The notes beneath the pieces are model-generated. The model was not told the DNA's origin. It saw only the letters and a program-made list of their open reading frames with translations, and searched no databases. 64,000 bases of DNA from Acorus gramineus. Its lineage: Eukaryota > Streptophyta > Magnoliopsida > Acorales > Acoraceae. How positions within the stretch are numbered: the first letter of the stretch is position 1; the number at the start of each line of letters is the position of its first letter. The stretch lies in the NCBI GenBank assembly GCA_030737835.1, contig JAUJYN010000017.1, forward strand, positions 744,001 through 808,000, in the 5' to 3' direction. A program made the position numbers and the translations under genes. Below are positions 57,484-64,000 of this stretch, in pieces.

Positions 57484-58690
57484 GTGAAATAAAGTCGTTC
57501 TCTCCACCATCTGCATCAATGTAGGTCGACATGCACCACCAGCATTGGCGAAGGCAGAGTGTTTTGGTTAATTATCTTTTATGTATTGTTATAACGTGTG
57601 TTCATTCACTTCTATTAAAAGTTTGTTATGGAGGGCTTTATTTTGTGATCCAACGTTGATATTTTGGATCTATTTTGGAGCTACGTCTCCAATTCACAAA
57701 GATTGAGTCATAACTCGCTATACAATATGATAATATAATATACATTGCTATATCACAGTGTATATTATATTATTTTACTGTATGAAAATTATTTTTTTTA
57801 TTTTTTTTAAAATAAACTAATTTAATTGAATATATATTTTATTTTAAAAAAAATTAATTAAAGATCCTTAAAGATACTTGTCTATTAATAATTAGTCGTT
57901 GGATAAGGATAACTGAATTAATAAATAAAATTTGTCCATTTATATATCTAACCTGTACTGAGGACTCTGTTTTTAAGCCGACTATTGCTTCCATTTCAAG
58001 CAATAAAGCATCCACCATTATATTAGTTTTTAAGCAGTTGTTTCCAAGATGAGATGTTGGGAGGACTTGATCCAGCTAGCTAGGAATGTTCAACCCCTAA
58101 TATAAAAATTTATTTCGAACAAAGCATGTGAAAATATTCTTTGAAAGGAAAAACTATTGCACTAATTGAATTTTGTGACATATATAAATGAATCAAATTG
58201 ATCATTTTACAAATCAAACTACACTTTAAACTGAATAGCCATATAAATCAAATTCTAGCAATCCATAAATCGAACTAAACAAGATGAAAGTAAAATAAAC
58301 CTTAGCATCAAATTCAATTCAGCCCAGATCATGTTAGTCTTAAATTAAGCTTAACAATTCATAAATCCAAATAAATAACTGATGAATCAAACTGATCAAT
58401 AAATTTTTTTTTTTTTTAAAGAATGTCGCATGGCTTTAACATGTAAGATTATCCGGGCCAGGTAACCTTTACATTTAAGCATGTGAAATTTTCATAAATT
58501 CTTATAGTTTTTATTATAAGTTTGACCAGGCTGGATTAAGTCCATGTTAGAAATGGTATGCATTTAAATAATTAAATATGCAACTTACTAGGAAAGCTGC
58601 CTCCGATCTTACATGGTAAACCATGTTTAAATAATAAAACTGTACTAGTTAAGCGCGTCTCTTTCAAAAGGCCTACAACGACCAGTTCCC
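57484..58690. other. 3' flank of copy 1 and spacer to copy 2
   Basis: It holds the AATAAA-like 57488-57493 and the 3' region shared with copy 2 (GCATTGGCGAAGGCAGAG). AT-rich spacer follows, with the second copy of the upstream block (57955-58060). No other gene was recognised. Confidence 0.6.
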
Positions 58691-58691
58691 T

Positions 58692-58700
58692 CTATATATA
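58692..58700 (+). promoter_or_regulatory. TATA box of the duplicated copy
   Basis: CTATATATA after CCAGTTCCCT, aligned with 56383-56392 of copy 1. It now lies about 180 bp before the ATG because of a 100-bp insertion and other differences. Confidence 0.65.
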
Positions 58701-58733
58701 CTATGGACAATGGAGGGACATACCACAATGAAT

Positions 58734-58853
58734 AGAGGTGTGATTTTTTTATTTATTTGAAGATTGGTGTCTCACGGTTTGATCTCTTGACTTCCTTTAC
58801 GGAGAAGAGGTTGTTAGCTGATTTTTTCAAAACTCGGTTCATGAGAGGTGTGA
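58734..58853. mobile_element. 100-bp insertion with 10-bp target duplication
   Basis: AGAGGTGTGA occurs at 58734-58743 and 58844-58853; copy 1 has a single GAGAGGTGTG here. The insert (58744-58843) begins with a T-rich run (TTTTTTTATTTATTTG), as expected for the A-tail of a minus-oriented short retroposon. It contains GGTTTGATCTC, one base from a tRNA-type B box on the plus strand. Nature uncertain. Confidence 0.65.
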
Positions 58854-58872
58854 CTTTGAGTGGTAGTCCATC

Positions 58873-59229
58873 ATGGGTTACTATGGTGTGTTCATAATCT
58901 ATGCAACTGTAGTGCTTGTTATAGCCAACACCTTCTTTTGGTCATGCGAGCCACCATAACCGACTCCGCCACCATCCGCCAGTGCGCGTCTATAAGCCTC
59001 TGCCACCTCGGAGGACCATTAACACTCCATCACCACCGCGGATGGCCATATGTTCATATCACCTCCACCACCCAAGACAGAGTATCCACAACCTACGCCG
59101 CCGACTGAGACCACGAACACTCGCTTGCCACTTCCAATTCCTCCTCCAGTATTGCCGCCGGTGCCGCCAATGACAAACTATGCGCACCCACCACCACCAC
59201 CGCCACCGCCGCTGCCCGTATCCATGTAA
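58873..59229 (+). pseudogene. Second copy of the proline-rich gene, frameshifted
   Basis: ATGGGTTACTATGGTGTGTT aligns with the start of copy 1 and encodes the same signal peptide (MGYYGVFIIYATVVLVIAN). Relative to copy 1 two bases are missing near 58930 (GCCAACACCTTC against GTCACAAGGCCTTC). The frame shifts in the signal peptide end and hits TAA at about 58957. Downstream the sequence still has CCACCACCC and CCACCGCC-rich stretches and ends TCCATGTAATTAATGG (59219-59234). It is shorter than copy 1 and lacks the poly-His run. Promoter and 3' flank are recognisable, so it arose by tandem duplication, not retroposition. Confidence 0.82.
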
Positions 59230-60137
59230 TTAATGGACCAGTTAGCATACTGTGTTAGCTTGCTCCTCCAACTTAATAATTTGGCTGAAATAATGCATGC
59301 ACCATCACCTGCATTGGCGAAGGCAGGGTTTTGGTCATCTTTTTTAGGCATGCGTGAGCACTCATAAAAAAGTTTTCTTATAATATGTGTGTGTTTGCTC
59401 TTTGGTTCTTGTTGAAAGTTTGTTAGCTTTATTTTGTGATTAAAAGGTCCCCTATGATTCATATCATTACTTTGAATAGATTTTATTTTATTAGTAATTA
59501 TTCTCTCATAAATCTAGATGTTTCCAGCAGACCATTTAATTCACCAATACCAAAATTTGTCTATGAATTTTTGGTTACGGCATGACAGATGATGTGAAAC
59601 ATTGGTATATATCCTTATTAATAGTATTCTACAAATATTTATAAAATATATGATCTTTTTGTGTAAATTACAAGTATAATAATCATAGAGTAAGGGAAAC
59701 AAGAACACTAGTTCTTTCAAATTTTTCGTAGACTCTATTTCATTGACTACCCTCATCACTACAAGTGCTGAGAATGATATAGCATAGTCATGGAACAAGC
59801 CTCCATGAATAGATTTAATTGCTAACTTCATATTCTATGTTGACTAAATAAGTTCTAAGCAAGAAAAAAAAAAGATTTTGACCAACTACCCATTACAGGA
59901 CCCAAAAACGAGATTCGATTTTCATTCAAATACTACTTCATTTCCTAACATTTAGTAACTTTCTATGTATCATCAGAAACCTAGTTTTCATTCAAATATC
60001 TAGTTTCCAATGCAAGAAACAACTTGTGAATTGGACTTTTGTAAAGAAAATTATAGCTAATTTACTAACAAGTGTTCAAGCTGTCTGGTCAACTCGAAAA
60101 AGAGTTATTCAACATTTCCATTGCTTCATTAATGACT
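59230..60137. other. 3' flank of the pseudogene and AT-rich spacer
   Basis: 59265-59450 is homologous to the 3' region of copy 1 (GCATTGGCGAAGGCAGGG, TTTATTTTGTGATTAA). From 59460 to 60137 nothing recognisable was seen. Confidence 0.6.
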
Positions 60138-60159
60138 CACTACAAGAAAAGTCCTTTAT

Positions 60160-60400
60160 AGCTGCGGTTTAAAACCGTCGCCACATTAATTAAACCGTTA
60201 CTATATGTTTTCCCAACGGTTGTTGACCTGCCTTGGTTTCTAGGGTCTTATTAAGTTATAGTGGCGGTTTGAATATTTTTCCCAACGGTTGTTATGGAGG
60301 CGGTTATCAAAACCGTAGCCACAACAGATCGGAAAACTTTTCTTTTTTCTTTTATAGTGGCGGTTGGGAACTTTTTAGGGACGTTTATATAACCGTGGCT
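60160..60400. repeat. Subterminal GGCGGTT repeat array
   Basis: At least eight forms of GCGGTTTAAAACCGTCGCCAC-like sequence, GTGGCGGTTTG and GGCGGTTATC occur as direct and inverted copies. In CACTA elements such arrays bind the element-encoded DNA-binding protein. Confidence 0.75.
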
Positions 60401-60654
60401 AAAATAAAACATCTTGTAAAAATCACATCCATTACTCAAATGTATCAAATATTATTATAAAATTATTTCGGTATATAATTATTTATCCATCTTTATTCTA
60501 AATATAAAGTTTATATAAAGACATCCATTGAGAAAAGTAAACATTATATATAACATAATTAAGAATCCATAATTAAACAATATCCAAAGTTACAAAGGGA
60601 ATAAAAGACCAAATTTAAAGCTTATATCTAACGCGGAAATAAATTAAATAAATT

Positions 60655-60893
60655 CTAGAACTGAGAAAGTTGACGAATTTTTTCTTGCATCTCTTGCATC
60701 TTTTCTCGCATTTTCTCCTCCATTGTCTCATGCATTTTTTCTTTTATTTGTTGCATTTGTAGTGCATGCTCTTACTGCATTTGTTGCATTTGCTGTGTAT
60801 GTTGTTGTTTCATATGTTGTATCTTCTCATGTAACTGATTGACGCACCGTTAGAATCAAATGCTCTTCCTTTTCCGTGTCCTTTATCATCTCT
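60655..60893 (-). pseudogene. CACTA-encoded protein, C-terminal coiled coil, decayed
   Basis: The minus strand reads a Met/Gln/Glu/Lys-rich heptad-like end (MHETMEEKMREKMQEMQEK, then IRQLSQF and TAG at 60655-60657), typical of the C-terminus of plant CACTA transposase-associated proteins. An in-frame TAA (plus 60772-60774) and a one-base shift near 60840 break it. The upstream part continues on the other side of the inner element at 63554. Both parts join through the TCT/AGA duplication. Confidence 0.65.
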
Positions 60894-60914
60894 CATTACA
60901 ACAAAATAGAGTTT

Positions 60915-61280
60915 TGATGACATGCGAAAACCGTCACCAAAACTCTTATGTATGTCACAAAAAATCTATAGTGACATTCGGACGTGCGTCGCTACTAAAC
61001 CAATCACCATATGTTTTCGTGACGGTCAAAGCATGTAGGTCACCATATGTGGCATATGGTGACACACACACCCGTCACCATAGGTCTACAATAGGTGACA
61101 GACACAAATGTCTGTCGTCATTGCCTGACATTCAGTGATAGGCAGTGCATAAGTTGCAATGACGGTTGACACTTGGCCGTCACCATAGGCAATATATGGT
61201 GATAGACTTATCTGTCACCATAAACCGATAAATAATGGATCGGTGGTCAATGTCAGTCACCTTTTGTAGACATTTAATGA
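60915..61280. repeat. Subterminal GTGAC/GTCACC repeats of the inner element
   Basis: Many copies of GTGACGG, GTCACCATA and TGGTGACA in both orientations, mirrored by GTCACCTAATAAA and GTGACAGAT near the right end (63270-63540). Confidence 0.75.
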
Positions 61281-62259
61281 TAGATTATCTTTATCATTAT
61301 AGAATATATAATTTCAATCCAAATTTTATGTGACAGTCAATTGCTATTAATAATAAAACATTTCGATATAATAATTTACAAATAATTATTTACAGAAAAA
61401 TATAATCATAACATGTACAATCACAAATTAAAAAGTAAAAATATTCAAAAAATTTCATTTATAAGAGAATCTCAACAATTCATTACATTATTTCAATCAA
61501 TATTTAATTACATTATCATAAGACTTCCAATGAGCAAAAATAAAACATCAACGTCCTTCAAGAATGCTGTTCCTCTTCACTTTCGTCTAATCTATCTCCT
61601 CCTACAAAAATATTGATTATAAAAAATTGATTAATGAAATATTAATTAATTAAGATAAAATAAAAAAATTAATACACACTTACAAATCCTCGAGGTCATG
61701 CGATATGGTGTCTAATAGCATCCTTGATGGTTTTAAGTATTCCATGTCAACTCATCAATTTTCCTGTAGAATCTAATGAAGATTTGACCACCACTTCACA
61801 CCACCCATCACCCAACGGTATTCCTCAAACAATTTTGGTTGGTTGTTCACTAAGGAGTATCCCATTTGCTAATAATTTCTTCTTAGTTGATAAAATCTTG
61901 ATATGAAATACTTGAAACTATTATACATGTCATAAAAAAATCACAAAAAATTAGTAAATACCTATTGCATGTATATATAAAAATTAGTAAAAAAAAAAAA
62001 AAAAAAAACAACCTTATTAGTGGGTGTTTCAAACAAATTTAAAATAAAAAAGAATTGGGATAGGGGAAGAGGACCTCGTGGTAATTTTGCTGCATGGGAT
62101 TGGTGGACGTAGAGGAGATGACGGGGAAGGGTTGGAGGGCGTAGAGGAGATGATGGAGAAGGGGTGGTAGAGGAGATGTAGAGGTGATGATGGAAAGAGG
62201 GGAGGTTTAATTTTAGATTTGGTGGTATGCAACAATGTGAGACGGCAGTGACCAATCCC
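61281..62259. other. Interior of the inner CACTA-like element
   Basis: AT-rich sequence, an A-run (61989-62008), then a G-rich stretch with GTAGAGGAGATGA-type repeats (62105-62190). No protein family was recognised on either strand. Confidence 0.5.
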
Positions 62260-62272
62260 TTTTTTTTTTTTT

Positions 62273-63107
62273 GGGTTAAAGACATTTAAGTCCCTACAAA
62301 CATGGAAAAACCCATATAAGTCCCTACTAAAATTAAGACAGACGTACGAGTCCCTGAAAACTCAAAAAAACTCAATTATCATCCCTAAGCTAAATTTCCA
62401 TCGAAACTTAACGGAATATTCCCAGAATATTCTGTCACATATAATTGTGTTGACATTGAAGTTCTTATAAACAGTCATAAAGACAAATTAGTCCCTGCAA
62501 AAGACAAAATTGCCCCTGAAAGATTTTTACATTAAATTGTGTACACATTGCAGTCCCTATAAACAATCATAAAGACAAATTAGTCCTTGCAAAAGATAAA
62601 ATTGTCCCTGAAAGATTTTTACATTTAATTGGATAGACGTTACAGTTCTTATAAATAATCGTAAAGACAAATTGATACATCTAAAAGATAAAAACGCCCC
62701 TAAAGAATTTTTACATTACGATTGTTTATAAGGACTGTAATGTCTATTCAATTACATGTAAAAGTCTTTCAAGGGCAATTTTGTCTTTTGCGGAGACTAA
62801 TTTGTCTTTATGGTTATTTATAGGGACTATAATATATACACAATTTAATGTAAAAGTCTTTTAGGGGCAATTTTATCTTTTGCAGGGACTAATTTGTCTT
62901 TATGATTGTTTATAAGGACTTCAATATCTACACAATTATATGTGATGGAATATTCTAGGAATATTCCGTTAAATTTGGATGGAAATTTAACTCAGGGATG
63001 ATAATTGGGTTTTTTCTGAGTTTTCAGGGACTCGTATGTCTGTCCTAATTTTAGTAGGGACTTATATGGGTTTTCCCATGTTTGTAGGACTTAAATGTCT
63101 TTAACCC
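62273..63107. mobile_element. Foldback element with two 392-bp arms
   Basis: Left arm 62273-62664 begins GGGTTAAAGACATTTAAGTC. Right arm 62716-63107 is its reverse complement, with roughly one mismatch per ten bases, around a 51-bp loop. The arms contain tandem units of about 92 bp (AAAGACAAATTAGTCCCTGC motif). A run of 13 T flanks each side, which could be a target duplication in a T-tract. Long TIRs and A/T targets fit Mutator-like or foldback elements. No coding capacity. Confidence 0.88.
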
Positions 63108-63553
63108 TTTTTTTTTTTTTATGGGGGAGCAATAATGGGGAATTGTCCATGGCTGATTTTTTGGATCTCTTGATTTTCATTTACTTGTAAGATTTATAAA
63201 TGCAATATAATTATGGGATACTAAATATAGCTTTTAAATTTAATTGTGTAATTTACTTTTCGTGTCATTCCATTAGTGTATGTCACCTAATAAATAAAAA
63301 TGATAGCATTCCAATAATGTTTGTCACCTAATAAATTCTATTTGTGACTTTTTTAACATGTGTGTCACAATAACTGATATTTATGTGACAGATATTTTAA
63401 GCAAATGTCACAGACATAGAATTTTATGATAAACAAATATAACAGTCACCAAAAACTATGTTTATTGTGACATGAATTCTTGATTGTCACCTTACAATAG
63501 TTTTAGGTGACAGTTATTCAAATGTTTGCCACCAAAACCCTGTTTTGTTATAG

Positions 63554-63700
63554 TGTCTAATGTATCGTGTTGGAGTAACCCCACCACCTAGACCACGAAC
63601 TCTCCAATTAAGCTCAACTCCCATCACTGCGGCAAGTATATCTGGATGATTCTCATTTTCCCCATCTTCCATTTTAGTAATATAATTATCCATTTTAACC
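63554..63700 (-). pseudogene. CACTA-encoded protein, upstream exon fragment
   Basis: The minus strand from about 63693 reads MDNYITKMEDGENENHP and ends ...GVTPTRYI at the TCT junction, an open frame of about 45 codons. A possible acceptor TTATTTTAG precedes it at about 63702. It is the N-terminal side of the fragment at 60655-60893. Confidence 0.55.
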
Positions 63701-64000
63701 TAAAATAAGAATTTAAATCATGCATCAAAATTCATCATAAGAAAGAAGAAACAAATTAATTGACAACATTTAAGAAACAAAAATATATTAGAATGATAAA
63801 AATAAATTGTCAAGCCATCTTCCTCTCATATCATGCTACAGCCATACCAATTAATCTTGCATGAATCGTTTTGATATTGTTATTATGAAAATGAGAGTTA
63901 AACCAAAGAAGCAACATCTACTCTTCCTTGCATTAAAAAAAACAAAGAAACATTCATTTTGTAACCCACCGTGGCTACATTTACTGCACATCTAAAATGG
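63701..64000. other. AT-rich interior of the outer CACTA element
   Basis: No domain or repeat was recognised in this last stretch. It may contain intron sequence of the transposon gene. Confidence 0.45.

Larger units (their letters stand above)
55390..59460 (+). repeat. Diverged tandem duplication of the proline-rich gene block
   Basis: Homologous landmarks occur in order in two copies: upstream AAAGCATCCACCAT (55486; 58008), TATA (56383; 58692), ATGGGYTACTATGGTGTGTT (56456; 58873), and the 3' GCATTGGCGAAGGCAG (57543; about 59312) with a downstream TTTATTTTGTGAT. Spacing is 2.3-2.5 kb before the coding region and shorter after it, because copy 1 carries a longer coding region and a transposon. 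Confidence 0.8.
60894..63553. mobile_element. Inner CACTA-like element (2660 bp), TCT duplication
   Basis: Left end CATTACAACAAAATAGAG; right end, reverse complemented, CACTATAACAAAACAGGG. About 22 of 28 terminal bases match and all differences are transitions. TCT lies at both sides (60891-60893 and 63554-63556). Subterminal GTGAC/GTCAC repeats are abundant (60915-61280 and 63270-63540). No transposase was recognised, so it appears non-autonomous. It carries a foldback element. Confidence 0.85.
60138..64000. mobile_element. CACTA (En/Spm-type) transposon, left part
   Basis: The terminus CACTACAAGAAAA at 60138 is the hallmark plant CACTA end, preceded by ACT as a possible 3-bp duplication. 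The next 280 bp hold many copies of a GGCGGTT/AACCGYC motif in both orientations, the usual subterminal transposase-binding array. A minus-strand coding remnant follows. The other end is not in the window. It is interrupted by a second element (60894-63553). Confidence 0.85.

Noticed and set aside
57074-57532. Minus-strand Gly/Val/Trp-rich frames across the proline-rich gene.
   Set aside because: Direct antisense of CCACCACC-type repeats; the plus strand has the signal peptide, TATA box and repeats.
60251-60448. Small open frames in the CACTA subterminal region.
   Set aside because: They arise from the GGCGGTT repeat array and carry no recognisable protein.
62260-63120. A defined target duplication for the foldback element.
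   Set aside because: Both flanks are 13-T runs, so length and edges of any duplication cannot be fixed.

Overview
The window is nuclear DNA of a flowering plant. The evidence is a dense nest of Ty3/gypsy LTR retrotransposons primed by initiator tRNA-Met, an L1-type LINE, CACTA (En/Spm-type) DNA transposons and one proline-rich cell-wall gene. No species can be named from the sequence, and no bacterial, organellar or rRNA genes were seen.

Positions 1-49644 are almost entirely nested LTR elements. The outermost recoverable layer is a plus-oriented LTR (2534-2608 continuing at 49180-49644) that itself interrupts a LINE. A minus-oriented LTR element with target duplication CTTAG (2604-2608 and 49180-49184) was inserted into it and then grew to 46.6 kb by further insertions. 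The best preserved element is 8140-18883, on the minus strand: two LTRs of about 2.9 kb, PBS, PPT, CAACA duplications, and a gag-pol of the Del/Tekay chromovirus type. An uninterrupted 772-codon RNase H-integrase-chromodomain frame survives, but gag, protease and RT are frameshifted. Other layers are a solo LTR with ACACG duplications (24281-27576), a deleted plus-strand element (32477-37921), a gag remnant with its 5' LTR (40397-44038), and a sequence-divergent LTR (37922-40396).

The LTRs share an unusual architecture. U3 is short (about 300 bp), followed by a leader of more than 2 kb. The leader carries, in order, a 25-nt palindrome near the start, an intron-like interval with a strongly GC/CpG-rich block, a 43-nt hairpin 70-81 nt upstream of the acceptor (with G-C, G.U and A-U states at one pair), tandem GGGTGA/dyad units able to form G-quadruplexes, and a TGAGC/GCTCA hairpin. 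The last motif also occurs in the divergent LTR. This conserved structured-leader module is the most interesting signal in the window.

Positions 49645-54145 hold a decayed LINE on the minus strand, cut at its 3' side by the LTR nest. Positions 54211-60137 are AT-rich low-copy DNA with a tandemly duplicated proline-rich (extensin-like) gene. Copy 1 (56456-57483) is split by a 250-bp TIR element. Copy 2 (58873-59229) is a frameshifted pseudogene with a 100-bp insertion in its leader.

Positions 60138-64000 are the left part of a CACTA element. Inside it is a second CACTA-like element (60894-63553, TCT duplication), and inside that a foldback element with two 392-bp arms (62273-63107).
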